Source of the DNA: Bradyrhizobium iriomotense
Lineage (GTDB): Bacteria; Pseudomonadota; Alphaproteobacteria; Rhizobiales; Xanthobacteraceae
Direction: 5' to 3'
DNA: 64,000 nucleotides
Assembly: GCF_030160715.1 (NCBI RefSeq)
Contig: NZ_BSOW01000001.1
Span: 1-64,000, forward strand
Shown: in pieces, positions 53,238 to 62,007 of the stretch
Position numbering within the stretch: the stretch's first letter is position 1
Layout: every line of letters starts with the position of its first letter
Notes under the pieces: model-generated
What the model was told of the DNA's origin: nothing
The model's input: only the letters and a program-made list of their open reading frames with translations
Database searches by the model: none
Position numbers and translations under genes: made by a program

Positions 53238-56200
53238 GAGCCGCCTCCCTCTTGGAATGGCTCAAGTCACACGATCTCGAACGCTTCATTGAAGTCTTCG
53301 AGGAAAACGAGGTTGATCTCGCGACCCTTCGGATTCTGACCGACAGTGATCTCAAGGAGCTTGGTATCCCGTTCGGGCCGCGCAAGCGAATCCTCAGTGT
53401 CCTGGGTGAGGGAAAGGCGCTCAACGAACCGGCCGCGCAGGCCGGGACGGCGACAGGTGAGCGCCGCCAGTTGACGGTACTGTTCTGCGACATGGTGGAG
53501 TCTACCAAGCTTGCCTACAAGTTCGATCCTGAAGCGCAGCAGATCATCCTTCGCGCCTACGAAGAGGCCTGCACGACCTGCGTAAATCGTTACGAGGGCT
53601 ACGTCTTCAGGATGCTGGGCGATGGCGTCGTCGCTTTTTTCGGCTTCCCACTGGCGCACGAATCCGAGGCTGAACGCGCCATTCGCGCCGGGTTGGATAT
53701 CGTCGAGGCCATCGCACGACTCGACATCAAAGGCGTTGAGCGGCTGCAGGTTCGCATCGGTATCGCTTCAGGCATCATTGTGGTCGCCTCCGGCGAACGG
53801 AACGCGTTCGGCGAAACCATGAACCTGGCTTCCCGCCTTCAGACGGTCGCCAAACCGGGCTCCGTCGTGGTGAGCGAAAGCGTGCGCCGGTTGGCGGCCG
53901 GGGAGTTCGAATATGAGGATCTAGGAGAGAAGGATCTGAAGGGCGTCGGCGACTCTACGAAGGTCTATCACGTACTCGGCTTGAGTGAGGCCGAGAGCCG
54001 CTTTGAAGCAGCAACGAAGCGCGGACTCACGCCCATTGTCGGGCGTGATGCAGAGCTATCGACATTGATAGAGATGTGGCGGCAGGTGAAAGAGGCGCGT
54101 TCGGGGCGGGCGATCCTGCTGCGCGGGGAAGCCGGTATTGGCAAGAGCCGAATGGTCAGTGCGCTGCGCGAACGCCTCCAGGACGAACCCGTCCAAACTC
54201 AGCTGTTTCAATGCTCGCCGTTCTTCGTCAATAGCGCTTTCTATCCTATCCGTTCGTCGTTCGAACGGGGGTTCGTTCCGGTTCGCAACAAAGGTGCGCA
54301 GATCCAGTTGGCCCAGCTCGAGGCGCGGCTCGTCAACCGACTGGGCCTCGCGCGGGAAGACATGCGCTTTGTCGCAGCGTTGCTCTCGGTTCCCTACCAG
54401 GAGCGCTACGGGGAGATTCTCGTTTCCCCCAAGGTCGCCAAGGAAGAGACGATGCGAGTGTTGATCGAGATCGTCCGGGCCGAGGCGCGCGCGGGACCTG
54501 CCCTTATTCTGTTCGAGGACGCTCACTGGGCTGACCCGACGACGCTCGACCTGCTTGGACGCTTTATCGATGTGCTGGCCGACATTCCGACTTTGCTCGT
54601 CGTCACAGCGCGCCCTGAATTTAGAGCGTCATGGACGGATCACTCTGCCGTAACCGCGATAGGTTTGGCCAAGTTCACCCCGGCGCAGAGCAGTTCGCTC
54701 GTCGCGAATGTCGTCGGGCGGAAGGCGCTGCCGCCTGGCCTTGCTGCTCAGATTGTTGCCAAGGCCGACGGCGTTCCCCTGTTCGTTGAAGAGCTGACGA
54801 AAACCATCATGGAGTCCGGCGACCTGATCCTCGAGGGCGACCGGTACGCCTATGCTGGATCGTCGGCCAACATCACGATCCCCGAGACCCTACGCGACTC
54901 GCTGATGGCGCGCCTCGATAGGGTAGAGGTGAGCAAGAAAATCGCCCAGGTGGGTTCGGTCATCGGCCGCGAGTTCAGTTATGAACTGCTCGCCGGGTTA
55001 GAGCTGAAGAGCGAGGGAGCGCTGAGCGATGGACTACGACACTTGATCTCGTCCGGGCTGGCGACGTGCCATGGGGAGATCCCCCACGCTGTGTATACGT
55101 TCTCCCACGCCCTTGTTCAGGATGCCGCCTATGAATCTCTCCTGAAAAGTCAACGTCGGAAGCTGCACGGTGATGTCGCCCATCTCCTGGAGGAACGCTG
55201 GCCGGCGACGCGCGACTCCGCCCCGGAATTGCTCGCCTTTCATCACACCGCGGCGGAGTGCTATCATGTCGCCGCGCCGCTATGGCTGCGGGCGGGCGAA
55301 GCCGCGATCGGGCGATTTGCCTTGCCCGAAGCAGTCACCCATTTGCGGACTGGCATGTCGGCGGTATCGAAGCTTCAGCCATCAGAAGCGCGCGACCTTA
55401 TGGAAATCTCGCTAAGAACCGCGCTCGGGCCAACGATAGTGGCGCAGCGCGGTTGGGGGCAGGCCGAGGTCAGCGATGTTCTCAAACCAGCATGGAGGCT
55501 CGCGCAGTCGCTCAGGCAAACGAAGGCCTACTTGCCGATTTTGAACGCGTTATCGGTGCACTATATGTGCGTGGACCAGCTAACGGAATCCCTCCGCTGG
55601 GCTGACAGACTATTGAAGGCCGGGGCAGAACTCGGCGACGACGGCTTGGAAATCGTCGGACATCGCGCAGCTTCCGCCTGCCGTTACTGGCTCGGCGAAT
55701 TCGAAGCGGCGCGCCGATCCGGCAATGAGGTGCACAGACTTTACGACCCGAAGCGGCATTGGGGCTTGGTGGCGCTCACCAACACTGACCCGTTCACCGG
55801 CGAAGGCGTTTATCGCGCCCAGTTCCTCTGGATGATGGGTTATCCCGATCAAGCGCTGGCGGCGAACCAGGCGACCGAGGCCAACGCCCGGCGCCGTGGC
55901 CATCCGTTCGACCTTGCCTTCGCGCTCACGCTGGGCGCCCAATTGTTCGACTATCTCTGCGATTCCGATGCGCTGCTGCAACGTACCGACGAGGCCGAAC
56001 GCATCAGCAAGGAGCACGGCATCCCGTTGCTTGGCGAAATCATGGCCGAGATCAGCCGCGGGGTGGCGTGGCTGCGCAGCGGGCGTTTGGCAGAGGCCTT
56101 GACGCAGCTGGATCACGGTATCGAGCGTCTGATGCAGACGGGGCACCGGATCTGGATCTGGTATCTCAGGGCTCTGCGCTCGGAAGCGCTGGCGTTAACC

Positions 56201-56596
56201 GGAGACCTCGATGGCGCCTGGAGCCTCATCGAGGAAAGTGTCGTCCGCATCGAAGCCGGCGAGGAACGGTCGCACTATGCCGAGGTGCTGCGCCTCCGGG
56301 GCCGGATATTGATCTTGAGAAGCGAACCTGACCAAGCCGAGGCGACCTTGCGCAAGTCCTTGACGGTCGCTCGTGACCAGCGCGCAAAATCCTGGGAGCT
56401 GCGCACCGCGACCACGCTCGCGCGCCTTTTGGCGAGCCGAAGCAATCAGGCTGAAGCATTTGCAGTGCTGGCGCCCGTTTATGAATGGTTCACCGAAGGG
56501 CGCGACACCAGGGATTTGAGAGAAGCCGCCCAACTTCTGGCCGAACTTCGCGGCGCCCCGCCTGCGCGACAATTCCGAACCGTTCAAAAAGCCTGA
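53234..56596 (+). CDS. SAM-domain / class III nucleotide cyclase / AAA ATPase / TPR protein
   Basis: 1120 residues, cytosolic. Domains in order: sterile-alpha-motif-like (about 1-65; 'SLLEWLKSHDLERFIEVF'), class III cyclase (about 78-255; 'LTVLFCDMVEST', 'RMLGDGVVAFFG', 'ETMNLASRLQ' with metal Asp and N/R residues present), an AAA-type ATPase (Walker A 'GEAGIGKS' at 298-305, Walker B 'LILFEDAHW'), and a long helical C-terminal array of TPR-like repeats. It would make cAMP (or cGMP) under control of ATP and partner binding. It overlaps the flavoprotein gene by 4 bases, so it is translationally coupled to it. Confidence 0.92.
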   Translation: MRAASLLEWLKSHDLERFIEVFEENEVDLATLRILTDSDLKELGIPFGPRKRILSVLGEGKALNEPAAQAGTATGERRQLTVLFCDMVESTKLAYKFDPEAQQIILRAYEEACTTCVNRYEGYVFRMLGDGVVAFFGFPLAHESEAERAIRAGLDIVEAIARLDIKGVERLQVRIGIASGIIVVASGERNAFGETMNLASRLQTVAKPGSVVVSESVRRLAAGEFEYEDLGEKDLKGVGDSTKVYHVLGLSEAESRFEAATKRGLTPIVGRDAELSTLIEMWRQVKEARSGRAILLRGEAGIGKSRMVSALRERLQDEPVQTQLFQCSPFFVNSAFYPIRSSFERGFVPVRNKGAQIQLAQLEARLVNRLGLAREDMRFVAALLSVPYQERYGEILVSPKVAKEETMRVLIEIVRAEARAGPALILFEDAHWADPTTLDLLGRFIDVLADIPTLLVVTARPEFRASWTDHSAVTAIGLAKFTPAQSSSLVANVVGRKALPPGLAAQIVAKADGVPLFVEELTKTIMESGDLILEGDRYAYAGSSANITIPETLRDSLMARLDRVEVSKKIAQVGSVIGREFSYELLAGLELKSEGALSDGLRHLISSGLATCHGEIPHAVYTFSHALVQDAAYESLLKSQRRKLHGDVAHLLEERWPATRDSAPELLAFHHTAAECYHVAAPLWLRAGEAAIGRFALPEAVTHLRTGMSAVSKLQPSEARDLMEISLRTALGPTIVAQRGWGQAEVSDVLKPAWRLAQSLRQTKAYLPILNALSVHYMCVDQLTESLRWADRLLKAGAELGDDGLEIVGHRAASACRYWLGEFEAARRSGNEVHRLYDPKRHWGLVALTNTDPFTGEGVYRAQFLWMMGYPDQALAANQATEANARRRGHPFDLAFALTLGAQLFDYLCDSDALLQRTDEAERISKEHGIPLLGEIMAEISRGVAWLRSGRLAEALTQLDHGIERLMQTGHRIWIWYLRALRSEALALTGDLDGAWSLIEESVVRIEAGEERSHYAEVLRLRGRILILRSEPDQAEATLRKSLTVARDQRAKSWELRTATTLARLLASRSNQAEAFAVLAPVYEWFTEGRDTRDLREAAQLLAELRGAPPARQFRTVQKA

Positions 56597-56616
56597 GCCT
56601 ACCAGGGAGTATCACG

Positions 56617-57018
56617 ATGTCTAAGAAACATGACGCGGAGGAAGCGGCGATCAGGGAGCTCGACAAGAAATGGAGCGAAGCGGCAACCGCAAAGAATATG
56701 GATCGTGTGATGGAGTTCTACGCCACCGACGGCTCGCTGGTGTGGCCGGATCAACCGCCCGCCCACGGACACCCAGCCATCCGCGCCAGTTGGGAAGCAA
56801 TCTACAAGGCGGCGCCCGACATGTATCTGGATTTCAGGCCCACACGCATCGATATCGCGAGCGGAGGCGATATGGCTTCTGACTTCGGCCTGGTCCATTT
56901 CGCGCCGGATGCGAAACCCAATGATCCCAAGAACACCGCAAAGTACCTCGTGGTCTGGAAGCGCGAACACGGTGCCTGGAAAGTGCTTTACGATAGCTGG
57001 AACCGGAACGCGCCGTAA
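56617..57018 (+). CDS. SnoaL/NTF2-like (DUF4440) protein
   Basis: 133 residues from the ATG at 56617, 20 bases after the cyclase stop, with 'ccagggag' upstream. It starts with a helical segment ('EEAAIRELDKKWSEAATA') followed by the curved beta-sheet ('YLVVWKREHGAWKVLYD'), the fold of small cavity enzymes and binding proteins. The motif 'FYATDGSLVWPDQPP' is typical of DUF4440. It could be an accessory isomerase or binding protein of the cluster. The frame extends upstream inside the cyclase gene but the start at 56617 is clear. Confidence 0.82.
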   Translation: MSKKHDAEEAAIRELDKKWSEAATAKNMDRVMEFYATDGSLVWPDQPPAHGHPAIRASWEAIYKAAPDMYLDFRPTRIDIASGGDMASDFGLVHFAPDAKPNDPKNTAKYLVVWKREHGAWKVLYDSWNRNAP

Positions 57019-57058
57019 AAAGACCGTGCATGATCGATCCTGAGTCCCGTCTCTCGGA

Positions 57059-57958
57059 TCACCCCTCTATCTCCTCCAGCGCGCGCCGTAGCGCCTCGAC
57101 CAGATCGAGCGCTACCGGCGAGGGGCTGCGCTGGGCGGGAAAGACCGCGGAGAATTCGAAGTCGATGCGTGGCAGGAAGCGGCGCACGATGACTCCGCGG
57201 GTCGAAAATTCCTGAGCGGTGAAAGGATCGCAGATCGCGACCCCAAGCCCCGACGACACCATTCCGCACATGATCTCCGACAGCGTGGTCTCGACGCGCA
57301 GCACGCGGCGGACGTCGCTGCGGTGGAAGACCTGGTCGACGAGGTGCCGGCTCGCCGATCCCGCCGAGAGCGAGATGAACGTCTCGCCCTCGAAATCGCG
57401 CGGCTCCAAGACTTCCTTGTCCGCGAGACGATGTCCGGCCGGCAGCACCGCGACGCGCGCCAGCGCCGGCAGCCGCAGGCTCGGCAGGCCGGAATGGGCG
57501 ATCGGCACCTCGGCAAAGCCGATGTCGCACTGATTGTTCAGCACCCAGTCGACCACGATCGGCGAGATCACGCCGAAGAAGGCGAGGTTGAGGTTGGGCC
57601 GCTCTTTCAGGAAATGTCCGGCGAGCCGCGGCAGGTAACCGTTCGCGAGCGCCGGGAGCGCTGCGATCCGCAATGAGCCGGTGCGACGGCCGCGGATCTC
57701 CTCGGCGGCGGCGGTGATGCGTTCGAGGCCGACGAAGGACCGCTCGACTTCGGTGTAGAGCGCAGTTGCGGCCGCGGTCGGCACCAGGCCGGTGCCGCGC
57801 CGCTCGAACAGCTCCATCTTCAGCAGCGCCTGGAAATCGCGGAGCAACCGGCTGACCGCCGGCTGCGTCACGACCATCAGCTTCGCGGCCTCGGTCACGC
57901 TGCCGGTCAGCATCATCGCGCGGAAGGCTTCCACCTGCCGCGAATTGATCCGCGCCAT
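57059..57958 (-). CDS. LysR-family transcriptional regulator
   Basis: 299 residues with N-terminal winged helix-turn-helix at about 5-64 ('RQVEAFRAMMLTGSVTEAAK', 'VTQPAVSRLLRDFQ') and a C-terminal effector-binding domain of the periplasmic-binding-protein-like type. It resembles regulators of amino-acid/opine catabolic operons (OccR/NocR-like). It is divergent from the ABC importer binding-protein gene (58230), with 271 bases between, and probably regulates that operon. It converges on the SnoaL-like gene. Confidence 0.9.
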   Translation of the reverse strand: MARINSRQVEAFRAMMLTGSVTEAAKLMVVTQPAVSRLLRDFQALLKMELFERRGTGLVPTAAATALYTEVERSFVGLERITAAAEEIRGRRTGSLRIAALPALANGYLPRLAGHFLKERPNLNLAFFGVISPIVVDWVLNNQCDIGFAEVPIAHSGLPSLRLPALARVAVLPAGHRLADKEVLEPRDFEGETFISLSAGSASRHLVDQVFHRSDVRRVLRVETTLSEIMCGMVSSGLGVAICDPFTAQEFSTRGVIVRRFLPRIDFEFSAVFPAQRSPSPVALDLVEALRRALEEIEG

Positions 57959-58229
57959 CCAGTTCTCTATTCATAACATTTCGGCATGCAGAGGGTGCCA
58001 TTATTCATTGGACGATGGAAGTCTCGCTCTGCGATCTTTTTCATCAGTGCTGGAGACAGCCCGCTTTTTCGGCAGATCGGGGCCCAAAGCCCGCCGGTCG
58101 CACCAAAATCCGCGAGCAGGGGCCGGAGCCCTGTTCGGATCGGTATTTTGCGCCGAGGGGAACGCGGGTGCGCTTCGGCCGTCTGATCGACGACACGTCA
58201 CCTCATCCCGGTATTGGAGATTGGTCCTT

Positions 58230-59264
58230 ATGAAGACTCTCAGCCTTCTCACAGCGGTCAGCATCGCGGCGCTCGCCGCTGCGCCGTCGGTCGTCTCGGC
58301 ACAGCAGAAGACGCTCTATGTCGCCGGCTATGGCGGCTCGTTCGAGAAGACGATCCGCGACGAGGTGATCCCGAATTTCGAGAAGGAGAACGGCGTCAAG
58401 GTCGAATACGTCGCCGGCAACTCGACCGACACGCTGGCAAAGCTCCAGGCGCAGAAGGGCAATCAGCAGATCGACGTCGCGATCGTCGACGACGGTCCGA
58501 TGTACCAGGCGATCCAGCTCGGCTTCTGCGGCAAGCTCGATGGCTTGCCCGCCGATCTCTATGACGCCGCGCGCTTCAAGGACGATCGTGCCGTTGCGAT
58601 TGGTCTCGTCGCCACCGGCTTGATGTACAACACCAAGGTGTTTGCGGAGAAGGGCTGGGCGGCGCCGACCTCGTGGAACGATCTGAAGGATCCGAAATAC
58701 GCCAAGCAGCTCGTCATCCCGCCGATCAACAACACTTACGGCCTGGAAGCGCTGGTGATGCTCGCCAAGATGAACGGCGGCGGCGAGTCGAACGTCGATG
58801 CGGGCTTCAAGATCTTCAAGACCGACATCAATCCGAACGTGCTCGCCTATGAGCCGTCGCCGGGCAAGATGACCGAGTTGTTCCAGTCCGGCCAGGCCGT
58901 CATCGCGGTGTGGGGCACGGGCCGCGTGCAGAGCTTTGCCAACACCGGCTTCCCCGTCGACTTCGTCTATCCCAAGGAAGGCGCGGCGACGTTGCTTACC
59001 ACCGCCTGTCCGATCGCCAAGCCCACCACCTCGCCGTTGGCGGGAAGCTTCATCAAGATGCTGCTCGATCCGAAAATCCAGCTCGTGATGCTGAAGGACT
59101 ATGGCTACGGCCCGGTGCTGAAATCGCTCGTCGTGCCGCCGGAGCTCGGCAAGATGGCGCCAATCGGCGAGCGCGCGGCAAAGCTCTATAACCCCGACTG
59201 GACGGTCATCAACGAGAAGCGCGAGGAGTGGACCAAGCGGTGGAACCGCGAGGTCGAGCGCTAA
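58230..59264 (+). CDS. ABC transporter substrate-binding protein (polyamine/opine type)
   Basis: 344 residues. The signal peptide 'MKTLSLLTAVSIAALAAAPS' (cleaved near residue 24) is followed by 'TLYVAGYGGSFEKTIRDEVI', the family 1/PotD-type opening, and 'VAIVDDGPMYQAIQ' and 'AVIAVWGTGRVQSF' in the hinge and second lobe. It binds a polyamine-, opine- or amino-acid-like solute in the periplasm and delivers it to the permeases. The ATG at 58230 has 'ggaga' 8-10 bases upstream. First gene of the transport operon; the long open frame upstream is non-native. Confidence 0.9.
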   Translation: MKTLSLLTAVSIAALAAAPSVVSAQQKTLYVAGYGGSFEKTIRDEVIPNFEKENGVKVEYVAGNSTDTLAKLQAQKGNQQIDVAIVDDGPMYQAIQLGFCGKLDGLPADLYDAARFKDDRAVAIGLVATGLMYNTKVFAEKGWAAPTSWNDLKDPKYAKQLVIPPINNTYGLEALVMLAKMNGGGESNVDAGFKIFKTDINPNVLAYEPSPGKMTELFQSGQAVIAVWGTGRVQSFANTGFPVDFVYPKEGAATLLTTACPIAKPTTSPLAGSFIKMLLDPKIQLVMLKDYGYGPVLKSLVVPPELGKMAPIGERAAKLYNPDWTVINEKREEWTKRWNREVER

Positions 59265-59268
59265 CGCG

Positions 59269-60312
59269 ATGGCCTTCCTCGAGCTCGATGGCGTCGGCAA
59301 GCAGTTCGGCTCGCAAACCGTCGTCGACGATTTCAGCCTTGCGGTGGAAAGGGGCGAGTTCATCTCGTTCCTCGGTCCCTCCGGCTGCGGCAAGACCACG
59401 ACGCTCCAGATGATCGCGGGCTTCCTCGAACCGTCGCGCGGCGCGATCCGGCTCGAGGGGCGCGATCTGACCAAGGTGCATCCGGCGAAACGTGGCCTCG
59501 GCATCGTATTCCAGAGCTACGCGCTGTTCCCGCACATGACGGCGGCGGAGAACGTCGCCTTTGGCCTCGAAATGCGCAACGTGAAGCGTAACGAGCGCGC
59601 GAAGCGCGTCGGCGCGGCGCTGGCGATGGTCGGCCTCAAGGGTTTTGAGGAGCGCTATCCGCGGCGCATGTCGGGCGGCCAGCAGCAGCGCGTTGCGCTG
59701 GCGCGTGCGCTGGTGATCCAGCCGAGCGTGCTGTTGCTTGACGAGCCGCTGTCGAACCTCGATGCCAAGCTGCGCGAGGAGATGCAGATCGAGCTGCGGC
59801 AGATCCAGCGCACCATCGGCACCACTACGATCCTCGTCACCCACGACCAGAACGAGGCGATGTCGCTGTCCGACCGCATCGTGGTGATGAGCCAGGGCAG
59901 GATCGAGCAGATCGGCACGCCGCAACAGACCTATGAGCGGCCGGCCTCGGCCTTCGTATCGCAATTCCTCGGCAAGACCAATGATTTCGCAGCAAACGTC
60001 GATCGGACGGCTCAGCCAGCCCGGCTTGTCGCCGGCTCCTGGCACGCGCCGGCACCGGTCGGCGTGACTGATACGGTGACGATCAGTCTCCGCCCCGAGC
60101 GGATCAGCTTTGCTGACTCAGGGTTAGCTGCGAAAATTGTCACGCGGATTTTCCAGGGCAATCACTGGCTGTTTCAGTGCGAGACCGAATGCGGGCCGGC
60201 GATCGTGATCCGGCAGAATGACGGCTCGCCGCAGCCCGGCGAAGGCGAGGCGGTCCGTCTTGATTGGCGCGTGGAAGACATGAGCCTGCGCGCGAGCGGA
60301 GGCGCTGCATGA
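59269..60312 (+). CDS. ABC transporter ATP-binding protein (PotA-like)
   Basis: 347 residues, 4 bases after the binding-protein stop. Walker A 'GPSGCGKTT' (36-44), signature 'MSGGQQQRVALARAL' (SGGQQ 134-138), Walker B 'VLLLDEPLSNLD' and switch H192 are all intact. The C-terminal 100 residues form the TOBE regulatory domain, as in PotA. It powers import of the bound solute. The stop overlaps the ATG of the first permease. Confidence 0.95.
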   Translation: MAFLELDGVGKQFGSQTVVDDFSLAVERGEFISFLGPSGCGKTTTLQMIAGFLEPSRGAIRLEGRDLTKVHPAKRGLGIVFQSYALFPHMTAAENVAFGLEMRNVKRNERAKRVGAALAMVGLKGFEERYPRRMSGGQQQRVALARALVIQPSVLLLDEPLSNLDAKLREEMQIELRQIQRTIGTTTILVTHDQNEAMSLSDRIVVMSQGRIEQIGTPQQTYERPASAFVSQFLGKTNDFAANVDRTAQPARLVAGSWHAPAPVGVTDTVTISLRPERISFADSGLAAKIVTRIFQGNHWLFQCETECGPAIVIRQNDGSPQPGEGEAVRLDWRVEDMSLRASGGAA

Positions 60313-61196
60313 CTGCCGCCGCCGATACATCGACACAGACTGCCGAGACGCGTGCGTCCTGGGCGCTGACGCTGCCCGCGCTGATGCTGTTCGTCGGCGT
60401 GCTGGTGATCCCGCTTCTCATGACCGTGATGCTCTCGTTTCACGACTGGGGCCAGTACAAGGGCATCGAGCCGGTCTTCATCCTCAAGAACTGGCAGGAG
60501 ATCGCGAGCGATCCCTACTACGCCGAGATGTTCTGGCGGACCTTCCGCATCGCGCTGCTCGCAACGCTGATCACCGCCGTGCTCGGTGCGCCCGAGGCCT
60601 ACATCCTCAACCGCATGAGCGGACGCTGGAAGGGCATCTTCCTGCTCCTGATCCTCGGGCCGCTGCTGATCTCTGTGGTGGCGCGGACCCTCGGCTGGGC
60701 GCTTTTGTTCGGCGGCAATAACGGCCTCGTCAACAAGCTGCTGATGTCGCTCGGCCTGATCCGCGCGCCCTTGCCCTTCATGTTCACCGAGACCGGCATG
60801 GTGGTCGCGCTCGCGCATGTGATGATGCCGTTCATGGTGCTGTCGGTCTGGGCCGCGCTCCAGCGCGTCGACCCGCAGATCGAGAACGCCGCGATGTCGC
60901 TCGGCGCGGGTGCCTTCACCATCATCCGTCGCATCATCCTGCCGCAGATCATGCCCGGCGTTCTGTCGGGCGCGATCATCGTGTTCTCGCTGTCGGCGAG
61001 CGCGTTCGCGACGCCCGCGATCATCGGCGGGCGGAGGCTGAAGGTCGCGGCGACGCTCGCCTATGACGAGTTCCTCAACACGCTGAACTGGCCGCTTGGT
61101 GCGGCGGTCGCGGTGCTGCTGCTGCTTGCGCTGGTGCTGATCGTCGTCGGCAGCAACGCGCTGATCGAGCGCCGTTATGCCGAGGTGTTCCGATGA
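60309..61196 (+). CDS. ABC transporter permease 1 (PotB-like)
   Basis: 295 residues with six membrane helices. The EAA loop ('AAMSLGAGAFTIIRRIILPQI') that contacts the ATPase is present. The start overlaps the ATPase stop (ATGA), marking translational coupling. A longer frame to 60264 is not protein-like. It is the first of two heterodimeric inner-membrane permeases. Confidence 0.93.
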   Translation: MTAAADTSTQTAETRASWALTLPALMLFVGVLVIPLLMTVMLSFHDWGQYKGIEPVFILKNWQEIASDPYYAEMFWRTFRIALLATLITAVLGAPEAYILNRMSGRWKGIFLLLILGPLLISVVARTLGWALLFGGNNGLVNKLLMSLGLIRAPLPFMFTETGMVVALAHVMMPFMVLSVWAALQRVDPQIENAAMSLGAGAFTIIRRIILPQIMPGVLSGAIIVFSLSASAFATPAIIGGRRLKVAATLAYDEFLNTLNWPLGAAVAVLLLLALVLIVVGSNALIERRYAEVFR

Positions 61197-61999
61197 GGAC
61201 GAACGGCCCGCTCGCGCTCACCTTCCACGCGCTCTTCGTCGTCTTCATGCTGGCGCCGATCGTGGTGGTCTGCCTGGTCGCCTTCACGCCCGAGGGCTTT
61301 CTGTCGCTGCCGGTCAACGGCTTCTCGCTGCGCTGGTTCAGGACGATCGCGAGCTATCCGGAATTCGTGCACGCGTTCTGGGTCAGCCTCGGGCTCGGCA
61401 TGGTGTCTTCTTTCGTCGCGCTGCTGTTTGCGGTGCCCGCGGCGCTCGCGATCGCGCGCTACCGATTTCGCGGCCGTGACGTGCTGGCGGCGCTGTTCCT
61501 GTCGCCTTTGATGATTCCGCATGTGGTGCTCGGCATCGCCTTCCTGCGCTTTTTCACCTCGCTCGGGCTCGGCGGTACCTTTGCGGCGCTGCTGATCGCG
61601 CATGTCATCGTCGTGTTTCCCTTCGCGCTTCGGCTCACACTTGCGGCCGCGACCGGCATGGACCGCTCGGTCGAGATGGCCGCGGTCTCGCTCGGCGCCG
61701 GCGGCTTCACGCTGTTCCGCCGCGTGACCCTGCCGCTGATCCTGCCCGGCGTGATCAGCGGCTGGGCGCTCGCCTTCATCCAGTCCTTCGACGATTTGAC
61801 CATGACCGTCTTCCTGGCGGCGCCCGGCACCGAAACGCTGCCGGTCAGGATGTTCCTCTACATCCAGGACAACATCGACCCGCTCGTGACGTCAGTCTCG
61901 GCCAGCGTCATCGCAATCACCATGACGGCCCTCATCCTGCTCGACCGCTTCTACGGGCTCGATCGCGTGCTCGCCGGCAAAGGCGATCCCGGGCGATAG
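61193..61999 (+). CDS. ABC transporter permease 2 (PotC-like)
   Basis: 268 residues with six membrane helices, EAA loop 'AAVSLGAGGFTLFRRVTLPLI'. Overlaps the previous permease by 4 bases (ATGA). With permease 1 it forms the channel of the importer. An FAD-dependent oxidoreductase gene follows 8 bases later, which suggests that the imported compound is oxidised by it. Confidence 0.93.
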   Translation: MRTNGPLALTFHALFVVFMLAPIVVVCLVAFTPEGFLSLPVNGFSLRWFRTIASYPEFVHAFWVSLGLGMVSSFVALLFAVPAALAIARYRFRGRDVLAALFLSPLMIPHVVLGIAFLRFFTSLGLGGTFAALLIAHVIVVFPFALRLTLAAATGMDRSVEMAAVSLGAGGFTLFRRVTLPLILPGVISGWALAFIQSFDDLTMTVFLAAPGTETLPVRMFLYIQDNIDPLVTSVSASVIAITMTALILLDRFYGLDRVLAGKGDPGR

Positions 62000-62007
62000 G
62001 AGAACGC

